From positions 1 to 55,152 of the forward strand of contig CAIMWA010000464.1 of the NCBI GenBank assembly GCA_903845045.1: a stretch of 55,152 bases of DNA, written 5' to 3'. Source of the DNA: an uncultured delta proteobacterium (GTDB lineage Bacteria; Myxococcota_A; Polyangia; Polyangiales; Ga0077539). The translations under genes and the position numbers were made by a program. Below, one piece after another: positions 43,727 to 52,547 of this stretch. Within the stretch, counting starts at the first letter, position 1, and each line of letters starts with the position of its first letter. The notes under the pieces are model-generated. The model worked only from the letters and a program-made list of their open reading frames with translations, did not search any database and was not told where the DNA came from.

Positions 43727-44959
43727 TCAGTCGCCGAGGGGACCGTTCGCCTGCACCGCGCAGAGGCCGTCAGAGTTCAGGTGCCCGCCGCCGCGGGCGT
43801 TGTAGCGAACGAAGTCTCGCAGGTCGTGCACCATCGCCCCGGCACCCCGCACCGCGTAGGAGGGCGGCGGCGAGTCGTCGACGACACCCTGCGTCTGCCC
43901 GCCGCGGTCGCGAACGCCCCGCCCCACGGAGTCGGTCAGCGACGCAGGGAGGTCCCCGGCGAGGTCCGCGAGCGTCACCACCGCCGGCGATGCTGCGCCC
44001 GCGTCGACACCCGCCGGGTGCGCTCGCGCCGCGATGGGATCGAAGTGCAGCGGAGTCCCCTCGACGTCGGCCTCGTCCCAGAAGAAGTGGTCCGTGTGCA
44101 TCGTGATCTGCGCGCGCACGTGACCGGCGGCGCTCGGCTGCACGCCACGGTTCGCCGCGGTGTCGGCGTCGCCGAGCTCCGGGTTGTGGCAGTTCAGGTA
44201 CGACGCCGGCGCCGCGAAGCCGAAGCCGAAGCGCACCACCGTCGGGTAGTCCGCGAAGGCGGGATCGCTCTCGGAGCTCGCGGGACGCCCTCGGTACGTC
44301 GCCAAACCCGAGAAGTACGTCGTCCAACCACTGGCGATCATGCGCGCGGCGTCGTCGGCCGCGTCGATGCCGAGGTTCACGTTGCGAACCGTCGGCCCGG
44401 CCGGCGCGACGTCGAAGGAGAACGCGTAGCGCACCGAAGGATCGAGCGTGTCGCCGCCGACGGTCGCTCGAAGCACGGCGACGGGCGTCGCGCTCTCCGG
44501 CGGTCCGCCCGCACCCGTGAGCGAACCGTGGCGGTGAAGATCGACGATCCACGGGCCGTCGGCGCGGGCCACGAGGCCTCCGAGGCTCGCGCGCATCGAA
44601 GGGTCCGGCGACGCGCGGTTCAAGCGCACGTGATCGACCACGACGAGGTACCGATCGAAGCGGAGCTCCCATCCGTCGACGAACACCGCGGCGCCCGAAC
44701 GCGGCGTCGAAGTGTACGGGTATCCGTGCTCCGCGAGCGACTCGCCGGAGATCGAGACCTGCACCGTCCCCGGCTCGTCGGCCGCGGCGGCGAACGCCGG
44801 GCGCTGCGCCGGAAAGAAACCTGGCGGCAATCCCACGCCGACGCCGTCAGGGAGCATCGAGGCGTCGCTCCCGGCGACCGTCGCGTCGAGGCGTGGCGAT
44901 GCAGGGGTGGCTCCGCAGCCCAGCGCGGCGCATGCGACGACGGCGAGCGCGCGCTTCAC
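43727..44959 (-). CDS. Metal-cluster lipoprotein A, unknown function
   Basis: 410 residues from GTG 44959, which gives a GTGA overlap with the upstream gene and a lipoprotein signal AVVACAALGC. The mature part starts with a linker rich in Ala, Asp and Pro, then VFVDGWELRFDRYLVVVDHV, a strand pattern also seen in the next gene. Further on are a histidine-aspartate-rich segment (MHTDHFFWDEADVEG) and lone cysteines (NCHNPELG, GLCAVQ). No family assigned. Being last in the TonB receptor run suggests a periplasmic metal-related role. Confidence 0.6.
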   Translation of the reverse strand: MKRALAVVACAALGCGATPASPRLDATVAGSDASMLPDGVGVGLPPGFFPAQRPAFAAAADEPGTVQVSISGESLAEHGYPYTSTPRSGAAVFVDGWELRFDRYLVVVDHVRLNRASPDPSMRASLGGLVARADGPWIVDLHRHGSLTGAGGPPESATPVAVLRATVGGDTLDPSVRYAFSFDVAPAGPTVRNVNLGIDAADDAARMIASGWTTYFSGLATYRGRPASSESDPAFADYPTVVRFGFGFAAPASYLNCHNPELGDADTAANRGVQPSAAGHVRAQITMHTDHFFWDEADVEGTPLHFDPIAARAHPAGVDAGAASPAVVTLADLAGDLPASLTDSVGRGVRDRGGQTQGVVDDSPPPSYAVRGAGAMVHDLRDFVRYNARGGGHLNSDGLCAVQANGPLGD

Positions 44960-45678
44960 CGGGCCTCCCACGTAAAGACGTACGACGCGCCCGACGCGAC
45001 CCCCGCGAGGAGCTGCGTGGCCGGCGCCCGCGCCGAGAAATCCGGTGCCTCGCCGGTGTCGTCGAAGGCCACTGCGTCGAGCCAGTGCGTCGGATCGACG
45101 CGCAGCGTGAGCGCGCCTCCCGAAGCGGGCGTGAACGCAACGGGGATGTGCAGCACGCGGCGCGACAGCGCCGCGGCGTAGTCGGAGCCGGCGCCGCCGG
45201 CGGGAAGCGTGAGCGAGGCGTCGAAGGCGACGCGCACCGTTCCGCGCTCGGCGGTGCCGGCGACATGGGCCACCGCGACGTCGGCTCCCGCGGCGTTCGC
45301 AACCGCGCCGTCTTCAGCCTCGACGAGGCGCACGTCGGCGTTGCGCGCAGCCTCGGTGGACCCACGGCCGCCGCCCGGCACGTCGACGAGCGACGGCGCG
45401 AGGGCGTCGACGGTGAACGCCGGCAGCACCTCGGCGACGACGCGCCCATCGTCCTGGTCGGTGCCGACGCCGCTCGCGCCGTTGCGGAAATACATGGGGC
45501 CGACGGAGACCTCCGCGGCCGAGAGGGTGACCCGCCAGCCCTGCGCGGTGGTCACCACGAGCGGCATCGACGCGTCGCGCAGCACACCGCCCGCACGAAC
45601 CCCGAACGACACCTGCGCGAGGGGCGCGTCGAAGGCGCACGCAGCGCACGCCAGCACGGCTGCGATGGCGAGCCTCAT
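44956..45678 (-). CDS. Metal-cluster lipoprotein B, unknown function
   Basis: 240 residues from ATG 45678 (ATGA overlap with the receptor gene). Signal RLAIAAVLACAAC, likely lipid Cys14 or so. It is beta-rich: VSFGVRAGGVLRDASMPLVV, WRVTLSAAEVSVGPMYFRNG, LHIPVAFTPASGGALTLRVD. The central WRVTLSAAEVSVG segment resembles the DGWELRFDRYLVVV segment of the downstream lipoprotein, so the two may share a domain. Ends both overlap their neighbours. Function not recognised. Confidence 0.6.
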   Translation of the reverse strand: MRLAIAAVLACAACAFDAPLAQVSFGVRAGGVLRDASMPLVVTTAQGWRVTLSAAEVSVGPMYFRNGASGVGTDQDDGRVVAEVLPAFTVDALAPSLVDVPGGGRGSTEAARNADVRLVEAEDGAVANAAGADVAVAHVAGTAERGTVRVAFDASLTLPAGGAGSDYAAALSRRVLHIPVAFTPASGGALTLRVDPTHWLDAVAFDDTGEAPDFSARAPATQLLAGVASGASYVFTWEAR

Positions 45679-47978
45679 CGCGCCCTCGCGGCGCCGTCAC
45701 CCGCGCCGCCCCCGAGGTAGACGGTGAGCGTGCCGAAGACGCCGAGCGGCGCACCCGGGGTGAAGTGCCGCGCGGGGAGCAGGTCGGGCGACGCGGCGGC
45801 GTTGAAGTTCGACACGTAGTTGTAGACGCCGAGCTGGTAGCGCGCGTCGAAGAGGTTCTGCGCGATGACCCCGACCTCGATCCAGCGCCAGCGCACCGCG
45901 GCCGACGCGTCGGTGACGAAGAACGGGTCGCTCGATTGCCCGTACGGCAGCGGGCGCGCGGACACGAAGGTCATGCCGACGCCGAAGCGCCCCGCGAGCT
46001 TGTGCCCGCGAACGCGAATCGGAAGGTCGCCGTGCACGCCGCCGTCGAGCCGCGCGACGAACGGAGGGGCGTACGGGACCTGGTTGCCCTGGTCCGCCGG
46101 AAAGTACGTCGAGCCAGGGTCCGCGGCCTCGCGGACGAAGCGCGCGTCGGCGAAGGTTGCGCTGGCCGCCACGTCCAGCCACCTGTTGCTCACGCGCCCC
46201 GCCACGAGCACGCCTTGCCGCACCGTTCCGGGCGCGAGCGTGTTGCGGCCCTCCTGTTGGTTGAACACGAGGTCGCGGTCCACCGACGTGTAGAAGTAGG
46301 ACGCGCGGAGAACGAGCTGCGTGCGCCCGAACTCGCGGCGCCACGCGATGCCGCCCTCGGCGGAGACGACGCGCACGAAGGGAACGAACGTCGCGTCGGC
46401 GATGTACGACGGGTCCGCCGAGCGCGCTCCGGTACCCGCGCTCGCGCTCACGGTGACGCCGCGAAACGGGCCGACGCTGACGCTTCCGCGCGGCTGCACG
46501 GCCAGCCCGCTCGCCGAGCGCCGCGCCGTCGGGTCCCGCGGACCGGAGCGATCGCGGCCGTCGCAGAGCGCGTCCAGCGTGGTCGCAGCGGCGCCGAGCG
46601 ACACGTCGTGGACGTCACAGCGCGAGAGCACGTCGTAGCCGAAGTAGTCGCCGCGCACGCCGCCGCGGAGCACCATCCAGCGCCACGGGCGCAGCTCGAC
46701 GTCGGCGTAGAGCCCCACGTCGACGAGGGTGTCGCCGAGGTCGAAGTCGCGGCGGTACGGCACCAGCGTCCCCGCACGCAGACGCTGCTGCATGCTGTCG
46801 ACGAGGTCGAAGCGGCCGTAGAGACCAGCCTCGATGGCCTGCGCGAGACCGCCGAGCACGCCGCGTTGACGCAGGCTCGCGCGGGCCCCGAGCGTCGTCG
46901 CCGTCGACGTCTGGTCGACCGCGTCGCCGCGCTGCGCCGTGCCCGACCGGTACGCCGCCGGCGGGTCCTCGATGAAGCCCGTGTAGTTCTCGCGCAGACG
47001 GAACCCGCGGAGCGACGCGAACACCATCGCCCGCGCCGTGCGATCGCCGCGGGTGTCCTCGAGCGACAGAGCGACCATGTGCCGGCTCGCGTCGCCCCCC
47101 TGCGTGGCGTCGTAGGTGCCGAAGAAGTCCACGCGCCCGGCGTCGACATCGTCCTGCCGCAGCACGCCCGCGCTGCCGTACTGCGTGGCGTACGTCGTCG
47201 CGAGCAGCCGCAGCGTCGTCGACGGTCCGAGCCCCGCCTCCCACTGCGCCATGGCGCGCCCGAGCCGCGCCGCACGGTTCGCGCCGAAGCCGTCGGTGGT
47301 GCGCAGGTCGGCGCCCGCGAAGGTGCCCGCACGGCCCTCCTCCGGCGCCCACAACGCGAGCATCCGATGGGTGTTGAAGCTGCCGCCGGTGTACTGCATC
47401 GACAGGCCGCGCTGCTCGAGTCCGAGCTCGTACTCGGCGCTGCCGGCCACCGCGTAGTTGCCCTGGTGCGGGTCGAAGGGCCCCTCGAGCACACGCACCG
47501 ACCGCACCAGCTCGGGGATGATGAAATGCGTGTCGACGAGGCCCTCGCCGTGGGGGTTGCCGGCCTCGTTCATCGGCACGCCGTTCACCGTGAACTCGAG
47601 GTCCTGCCCCTCGTGCGCGTCGAAGCCGCGGAGATACACCTGCTCGGCGTGGCCCTCGCCGCCCTCGTTCGTCAGAAGGATTCCCGGCGCCAGGCGGAGC
47701 ACGTCCGACGCGTTCGAACGAGGCACCGCTCGCAGCCCGGGCGAGAGGCGCACCACGGTGTCGCTCGCCGAGCGCGGCGGCGGCGCGCTCGAACGCACCG
47801 TCGCCTCCTCGGTCACCTCGGCGGCTGGCGTCCCCGGAGCAGGCGCCGCGGGCGCTGCGTCCGAGGGTGCCGGCGCGTCCTGCGCTCGGCCCGTACGCCC
47901 CGCGAGCAGCACCGCGAGCACCACCGCCGCGGGGCACACTGCGCGCTCGCTCGGGTTCTGGCCAGGGGACCGGTTCAC
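45675..47978 (-). CDS. TonB-dependent outer-membrane receptor
   Basis: 767 residues from GTG 47978, chosen because a signal peptide follows (CPAAVVLAVLLAGRTGRA); an upstream ATG at 48026 is possible. After an Ala/Pro linker the plug domain reads LSPGLRAVPRSNASDVLRLA, GHAEQVYLRGFDAHEGQD and VRVLEGPFDPHQGNYAVAGS, followed by a 22-stranded-type barrel. Sequences GEGHAEQ, AHEG and PHGEG are His-rich for a plug and could serve metal or metal-chelate binding. It follows a Fur-family regulator and a ZIP-type permease, so zinc or another metal is the likely cargo. Confidence 0.85.
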   Translation of the reverse strand: MNRSPGQNPSERAVCPAAVVLAVLLAGRTGRAQDAPAPSDAAPAAPAPGTPAAEVTEEATVRSSAPPPRSASDTVVRLSPGLRAVPRSNASDVLRLAPGILLTNEGGEGHAEQVYLRGFDAHEGQDLEFTVNGVPMNEAGNPHGEGLVDTHFIIPELVRSVRVLEGPFDPHQGNYAVAGSAEYELGLEQRGLSMQYTGGSFNTHRMLALWAPEEGRAGTFAGADLRTTDGFGANRAARLGRAMAQWEAGLGPSTTLRLLATTYATQYGSAGVLRQDDVDAGRVDFFGTYDATQGGDASRHMVALSLEDTRGDRTARAMVFASLRGFRLRENYTGFIEDPPAAYRSGTAQRGDAVDQTSTATTLGARASLRQRGVLGGLAQAIEAGLYGRFDLVDSMQQRLRAGTLVPYRRDFDLGDTLVDVGLYADVELRPWRWMVLRGGVRGDYFGYDVLSRCDVHDVSLGAAATTLDALCDGRDRSGPRDPTARRSASGLAVQPRGSVSVGPFRGVTVSASAGTGARSADPSYIADATFVPFVRVVSAEGGIAWRREFGRTQLVLRASYFYTSVDRDLVFNQQEGRNTLAPGTVRQGVLVAGRVSNRWLDVAASATFADARFVREAADPGSTYFPADQGNQVPYAPPFVARLDGGVHGDLPIRVRGHKLAGRFGVGMTFVSARPLPYGQSSDPFFVTDASAAVRWRWIEVGVIAQNLFDARYQLGVYNYVSNFNAAASPDLLPARHFTPGAPLGVFGTLTVYLGGGAGDGAARAR

Positions 47979-47989
47979 GCCGCCCCATC

Positions 47990-48031
47990 TACAAGTTTTG
48001 TATCTCGATTGCAATTGCTTCAACATTGCGA
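47990..48031 (-). promoter_or_regulatory. AT-rich receptor leader with dyad and repeated half-sites
   Basis: In the 81-bp gap before the receptor gene, TACAA and TTGTA form a dyad around GTT (47990-48002). Two direct copies of ATTGCRA (48008-48014 and 48025-48031) resemble the half-sites of the dyad upstream of the Fur gene. This is one of the few AT-rich spots in the window. A Fur-family operator is inferred. Confidence 0.4.
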
Positions 48032-48059
48032 CAACAACCGCGTCGCGACTCGCACCGCG

Positions 48060-49814
48060 TCAGTGCGCGTGCGTGAAGAGCGTCTCGATCCAGGCCCGCG
48101 GCCCTGCCCGCACGATGGCTGCAGCGATGGCAGCCCCGAGCAGCGCCGCGGCCGCGAGCTCCGCGGGATGGTGCGCGTGCGCGGCGAGCGCGTGGAGTTC
48201 CGGGGCCCACCCGCCCGCTGGAAAGGCGCGCGCCGCGGACGCCGCAACCGCGCACGACGCGGCGACCGTCGCGACGAAGGCCGCCCCCGCCCGGCGCCCG
48301 AACGCCTCGCTGACGAACGCAGCGCGCCCGCCCCCGGCCGCAGCCCCGACGAGCAGCAGGACCACCGCTGCGCCGGGCGGAAGCCCCTTGTGCACGAGCA
48401 CCGCGGCGACGGGCACGGCCCCCAGCGCCGACGGCGCGGCAACCCCGCCGACGACCGCCGCAGCGATGCACGCGAGGGCGTACGAGCCCGCGTCCAGGAG
48501 GTGCCCCGAGGGCAGCGTCGCCTCCGTTGCCGCGGCTACCGCGAGCCCCAGGAGCAAGGGCGCCGAGGTCCCCTCGAGGCGGCGAAGCAGCGCGTCGCCG
48601 AAGCGCAGCGCCGTCACCGGAGCCCGACGCGACGGCGCCGAGAGCAGCGGCCGCGACGCCGTCGAAGCCGCCATCTGCGAGGCCGCACGCGCCGCGAAGA
48701 CCCCCGCCGCGACGGCGAGCACCGTCGCGATGCCGAAGCGCGCCAGCGCCACTGCCGGTCCGAGGAGTCGCACGCTGACCGTCAGCGCCGCGCCGTCGAG
48801 CGCGACGGTCGATGCGAGCATCGCCACGACCGACGCCACTGGCTCCGTGGCCCGACGCAGCCGCCGCGCCGTCGCGAGGCCGTCCCGCCCCTCGCCGCCG
48901 CCGCGCGCTTCGACGAGCCCTCGCGCCGCCAGCGAAATGGCTTCGCGGGACGGCAACGCCGTACGCAGCCGCGGCGCCAACCACGCCTCCGACGCGGCGC
49001 CCAGCGCGAGGCCCGCGAGCATCGCCGGCGCGACCTCGACGAAGAGCGGGAGCAATGTCGCCGTGACGGAGAGCTCTTGCGGCAGCGCGCGGCGAAGCAG
49101 CCCCGCCGGATCGGGCATCGCGAACACGAGCGCGAGGCCCGCGAGGAACGCGACGCCGGCCAGAGCCTTCTCCGCGCGCGACGTCGGCCGCGCCGAGTGC
49201 GAGTGCAGCGCGAGGCGGAGCATGACGCCGACCCCCAGCGCGAGGGCGCCGTCGAACAACGCATCGGGCACCGCGTCGAGCAGGGCGCGACCCGCCACCG
49301 CGCCGGCGAGCGTGCTGAGCGCGAGCGCCGCGAGCGCGATCGCGGTCTTCCGGGGACCCGATCGCGGCAGCACCGACGACGCCACGAAGAGGCCCTCGGG
49401 CATGCGATGCAGGATCAGCGCGAGCGCGAGCGACGATCCCATCGAGCGCGGCGAGACCGCGACGGCCAGCGCCGCGCCATCGCCCACGCCATGGAGCGCG
49501 AGCACCGGGAGCAACAGCCCCGCGCCGGCCCCGGCCGAGGGGTGGAACGGATGACGCTCGGCGTGGTCGCGCTCGTGGCCGCGTCGGTCGATCCACCACA
49601 GGGCGCCGGAGGCGCCGAGCGCGAGCACGAGCGCCCACCATCCCAGCGACTCCGCGGCATGCGGCAGCATGCGGAACGCAAGCGTCGCAGGCACGAAGCC
49701 CAGCACGAGGCCGTCGATGGCCGCCGACGCGAGGACGCGCTTGCTCCCGAGCAGCACCAGCGCGGCCCCGAGGAGCAGTCCGAGGACCGCGAGCGCGAGC
49801 GTCGTCGCGAACAC
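48060..49814 (-). CDS. ZIP-type metal transporter fused to a COG0701-like permease
   Basis: 584 residues, GTG start, 8 bp after the Fur gene. The N-terminal half (about 1-240) has ZIP features: FRMLPHAAES (about 48-57), LHGVGDGAALA (107-117, like HNxxDG) and LHRMPEGLFVA (135-145, like HExPE), with a His-rich loop HERDHAERHPFH (80-91). The C-terminal half (about 250-584) has eight or so helices and a closing GSYALACIAAAVVGGVAAPSA segment like the predicted permease family COG0701 (ArsP/YraQ). It ends in ELHALAAHAHH and FTHAH. Import of zinc or a related metal is likely; the second half's role is unknown. Confidence 0.68.
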   Translation of the reverse strand: MFATTLALAVLGLLLGAALVLLGSKRVLASAAIDGLVLGFVPATLAFRMLPHAAESLGWWALVLALGASGALWWIDRRGHERDHAERHPFHPSAGAGAGLLLPVLALHGVGDGAALAVAVSPRSMGSSLALALILHRMPEGLFVASSVLPRSGPRKTAIALAALALSTLAGAVAGRALLDAVPDALFDGALALGVGVMLRLALHSHSARPTSRAEKALAGVAFLAGLALVFAMPDPAGLLRRALPQELSVTATLLPLFVEVAPAMLAGLALGAASEAWLAPRLRTALPSREAISLAARGLVEARGGGEGRDGLATARRLRRATEPVASVVAMLASTVALDGAALTVSVRLLGPAVALARFGIATVLAVAAGVFAARAASQMAASTASRPLLSAPSRRAPVTALRFGDALLRRLEGTSAPLLLGLAVAAATEATLPSGHLLDAGSYALACIAAAVVGGVAAPSALGAVPVAAVLVHKGLPPGAAVVLLLVGAAAGGGRAAFVSEAFGRRAGAAFVATVAASCAVAASAARAFPAGGWAPELHALAAHAHHPAELAAAALLGAAIAAAIVRAGPRAWIETLFTHAH

Positions 49815-49822
49815 GGGTCAGG

Positions 49823-50278
49823 TCACGCGCATCGGTCGCAGAGACCCTTCACCTGGATCTCGACGACGCCCGTTCCGAGGGACTTGGGCAGCCCGCGCCC
49901 GCCCGACACGTGCACGGCCTCGATGGGCAGGCACACGACGTCGCCGCAGTCGCCGCACACGAAGTGCGGGTGCTGCGCCTCGGCGTGCGCTCCCGATGCG
50001 TTGCCCGCTCGGACCTCGAAGCGCCACACGTGATCGCCCACGTCCGAGCGCTGCAGGATCTCTGCGTCGGTGAGGTCGATGAGGTTGCGGTACAGCGTCG
50101 CGCGGTCCCACCCCGCCGGCGCGAGCGCCTCGGAGAGCGCTGCGTGCGTGACCGGCGACGACGCCGCGAGAAGCTGGCGCAGCACTGCGACCCGCGGGGC
50201 CGTGACCCGGAGGCCCGCCTCGCGGATGCGCGCCCGCATCGCCTCGACCGAAACCCCGTCGCGCCGCCGCGCCGTCAT
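49823..50278 (-). CDS. Fur-family metalloregulator (Zur-like by context)
   Basis: 151 residues. The winged helix has VTAPRVAVLRQLL and the recognition helix WDRATLYRNLIDL (about 57-69). The dimer domain has HPHFVCGDCG (His103, His105, Cys108, Cys111) and the second CxxC pair C147/C150 in LCDRC, giving a structural zinc site. Those features are common to Fur, Zur and PerR. The neighbouring ZIP-type gene and TonB receptor favour Zur. It has its own dyad-bearing promoter region. Confidence 0.85.
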   Translation of the reverse strand: MTARRRDGVSVEAMRARIREAGLRVTAPRVAVLRQLLAASSPVTHAALSEALAPAGWDRATLYRNLIDLTDAEILQRSDVGDHVWRFEVRAGNASGAHAEAQHPHFVCGDCGDVVCLPIEAVHVSGGRGLPKSLGTGVVEIQVKGLCDRCA

Positions 50279-50299
50279 CGCTTCGACTCCACGACTCGA

Positions 50300-50328
50300 A
50301 TGCTACTGCAACCCGGTCGCAATAGAAA
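50300..50328 (-). promoter_or_regulatory. Candidate Fur-family operator overlapping a promoter
   Basis: The 23-bp segment 50303-50325 is an 11-1-11 inverted repeat, arms CTACTGCAACC and GGTCGCAATAG, with 9 of 11 positions paired. It lies between TTTCTA (50328-50323) and TAGCAT (50305-50300) on the minus strand, 17 bases apart, just upstream of the regulator start at 50278. It also contains the stop codon of the upstream gene. Size and symmetry suit a Fur-family dimer and autoregulation. Confidence 0.5.
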
Positions 50329-51700
50329 CGCGCCTGCGACGACGCCGCGTGGCGGCGGCCAGCATCGCGAGCGACAACGCCTCCACCCCCACGTCGCGCG
50401 TGGCGCCAGGCACTGAGCACCCGCAGCTCGTCGATGGCGCGGACGCCCCGGTCCTCGGCGCGTCGAGGGTCGGGACGTCGACGATCCCGGCGAGGCTGGC
50501 GTCGAGGATGCCGGCGTCCACCGGGGCGTCCGGTGCAACCGCGGCATCGCGAGCCACGCCCGCGTCGGGGCGCGGCGTGTCGGCGATCGTCGTCGAGACC
50601 GCAGACCACCGGTCGATGCACACCTGCGTGCCCTCCGACGGGGCCGCGCACACGGGCGGACCGAGCACCGCGGAGAAGCGCAGCACCGGCCGCACCGTCG
50701 CGCCGCCGTCGTCGGAGCGCCCGAGCGCAAAGGGCTGGCGCAACCAGTCGGTGACGACCCAGAGCGAGCCCGCGTGCCAGCGCATGCCGAGCACCGGCAG
50801 GGCGTTGACCCGGGCGAAGGTCTCGCCGCCGTCCGTCGAACGAAAGAGCCCGGCCCCGGCGCTGCCGTACCAGACCGACCGCCCGTCGTCGGAGATCGCG
50901 AAGCCCGTCATGTCGTCGGCGGTGCCCGCGACGCGTCCGAGGTGATCGCCGCCGTCGGTGCTCCGCAGGAGATTCGACGCGAGCCCGTCGACGGTGCGCA
51001 CGAACAGCGTCGACGGCGCCGTCGGATCGACGCCCGACACGAACGCCTCGTCCCCGAGCGCCGCGCCGATGCCCGTCGCGGTGAGCGTCGCTCCGCCGTC
51101 GTCGCTGCGGAACAACCTCGGCGCCCGCGCGGCGGAGTCGTCGAAGCCCGACGCGTACACCCGATCGGGACGCGACGGCGCGACCTCGACGGTCAGCAAC
51201 TGAACGTTCGCGAGGCCCGCGCCGCGCCGTTCGAAGAACAGCGAGTCGTCGGAGCGAAGGACGTAGGCGGGCGCGCCCGCGGTGCTCTCGGCGCCGTAGA
51301 TGACCGTGCCGTCGGGCGTCGCCGCGAGGTCCACGACGTCGTGGTGGAGGACCGTGCCGAGGCTCCGCACCGCGCACCCGTCGGTGAGCGCGTGAGCGCC
51401 GTCCTCGAAGCCCACGACGATCTCCCCGCGGGCCGTCACCTCGACCGGCGGGTCGAAGCCGGACCCGGGCACGAACGGAAAGTAGAGGAGGTCTTCGCAG
51501 TACCAGCGGAACGTCGCGCCGCCGTCGGTGCTCACGATCAATCCGAAGGTGGTCCGCAAGGCGATGACGTCCGCGCGCGCCCCCGGACCGAGCACCACCA
51601 TCTGCGCGGCCGGAAACCTCCCGTTCGCGCTCGCACCGCCGCCCCCCGCGAGCGCGCTCACGACGACGGCGACGGCGACGCGGAGCACGGATCGCTTCAT
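50303..51700 (-). CDS. Exported BNR/Asp-box beta-propeller with MYXO-CTERM-like tail
   Basis: 465 residues from ATG 51700. The signal peptide is RVAVAVVVSALAGGGGASA. Repeated Asp-box segments occur, for example STDGGATFRWY, RSDDGGATLTA, STDGGETFARV and SDDGGATVRPV, as in sialidase and Vps10-like propellers; catalytic sialidase residues cannot be confirmed. An Ala/Asp linker (about 370-420) leads to CGCSVPG, a hydrophobic stretch ALSLAMLAAA and RRRRRR, the layout of MYXO-CTERM sorting tails. Surface display or outer-membrane retention is inferred. Confidence 0.78.
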   Translation of the reverse strand: MKRSVLRVAVAVVVSALAGGGGASANGRFPAAQMVVLGPGARADVIALRTTFGLIVSTDGGATFRWYCEDLLYFPFVPGSGFDPPVEVTARGEIVVGFEDGAHALTDGCAVRSLGTVLHHDVVDLAATPDGTVIYGAESTAGAPAYVLRSDDSLFFERRGAGLANVQLLTVEVAPSRPDRVYASGFDDSAARAPRLFRSDDGGATLTATGIGAALGDEAFVSGVDPTAPSTLFVRTVDGLASNLLRSTDGGDHLGRVAGTADDMTGFAISDDGRSVWYGSAGAGLFRSTDGGETFARVNALPVLGMRWHAGSLWVVTDWLRQPFALGRSDDGGATVRPVLRFSAVLGPPVCAAPSEGTQVCIDRWSAVSTTIADTPRPDAGVARDAAVAPDAPVDAGILDASLAGIVDVPTLDAPRTGASAPSTSCGCSVPGATRDVGVEALSLAMLAAATRRRRRRVSIATGLQ

Positions 51701-51767
51701 GACGCTCCCGGCGTACGGGGTTTCGATGCACGCCACAAGGCCGCCGCCCAGAGTACGCTGCGCAGCG

Positions 51768-52547
51768 ATGGTTCCGCGCATCGCGTTCGAGAAGTCCGGG
51801 GTCGGCGAGCCGTGGGTGCTGCTGCACTCCTTTCCGCTCGACCGACGCATGTGGGCCTCGCAGACCGCCGCCCTCGTCGCGTCGGGTCGGCAGGTCGTGA
51901 CCGTGGACCTTCCGGGGTTCGGCGGCTCCGAGTCCGATCCCTCCGCCGCGCCTTCCTTGGACCGTTACGCCGAAGCGGTGCTCGCGCTCCTCGACGAGGT
52001 CGGCATCGCCGCGGCGACGGTGCTGGGTCTGTCGCTCGGCGGATACGTCGCACTTCGCATCGCGGCGATCGCCCCGCATCGGCTCCGTTCCCTCGTGCTC
52101 GCGGACACGCGCGCCGCGGCGGACGCACCGGAGACCCGCGCCGGGCGCGTGCTCAACCTCGGGCTCGTGCGGTCCCGCGGAGCCTCCGCTCTCGTCGACA
52201 AGCTGCTGCCGCATCTCGTGGCCCCGGGCGCGTCGGCACGAGTGCGCGACAACGTGCGAGCGTGGGGAGCCGTGCAGTCGACCGAGGCGCTGACCTACGC
52301 GCTGCTCGCCATGCGCGACCGGGCGGACGCCTCCGAGGCCCTCGCCTCGCTTCGATGCCCGGTGCTCTTCATCGTCGGCGCCGAGGACGGAATCACCCCG
52401 CCCGCGTCGCATCACGCGATGGCGTCGACGGTTCCCGGCGCGCGGGTCGAGGTCCTCGCGGGAGCCGGGCACCTCTCGAACCTCGAGGCGCCCGAGGCCT
52501 TCAACGCGGCGCTGCTCCGGTGGGCGAACGGCCTGCCGCTGCCCTGA
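51768..52547 (+). CDS. Alpha/beta-fold hydrolase
   Basis: 259 residues from ATG 51768. The oxyanion region is LLHSFPLDRRMWA, the nucleophile elbow LGLSLGGYVAL provides the serine, the acid is in VGAEDGITPP, and the histidine is in AGAGHLSNLE. No helical cap signature identifies a substrate; the sequence resembles 3-oxoadipate enol-lactonase and related general hydrolases. There is no signal peptide, so it should be cytoplasmic. Its 3' end overlaps the convergent gene on the other strand by 47 bp. Confidence 0.85.
   Translation: MVPRIAFEKSGVGEPWVLLHSFPLDRRMWASQTAALVASGRQVVTVDLPGFGGSESDPSAAPSLDRYAEAVLALLDEVGIAAATVLGLSLGGYVALRIAAIAPHRLRSLVLADTRAAADAPETRAGRVLNLGLVRSRGASALVDKLLPHLVAPGASARVRDNVRAWGAVQSTEALTYALLAMRDRADASEALASLRCPVLFIVGAEDGITPPASHHAMASTVPGARVEVLAGAGHLSNLEAPEAFNAALLRWANGLPLP

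Noticed and set aside
43727..45678. Metallo-mystery-pair (MbnP/MbnH-type) assignment for the two lipoproteins
   Set aside because: The four-cysteine motif and the dihaem partner expected for that pair are not seen.
45765..50033. A 1422-codon plus-strand open frame over the metal cluster
   Set aside because: It is antisense to the receptor and ZIP-type genes and is made of Arg/Ala/Glu/His runs; a composition artefact.
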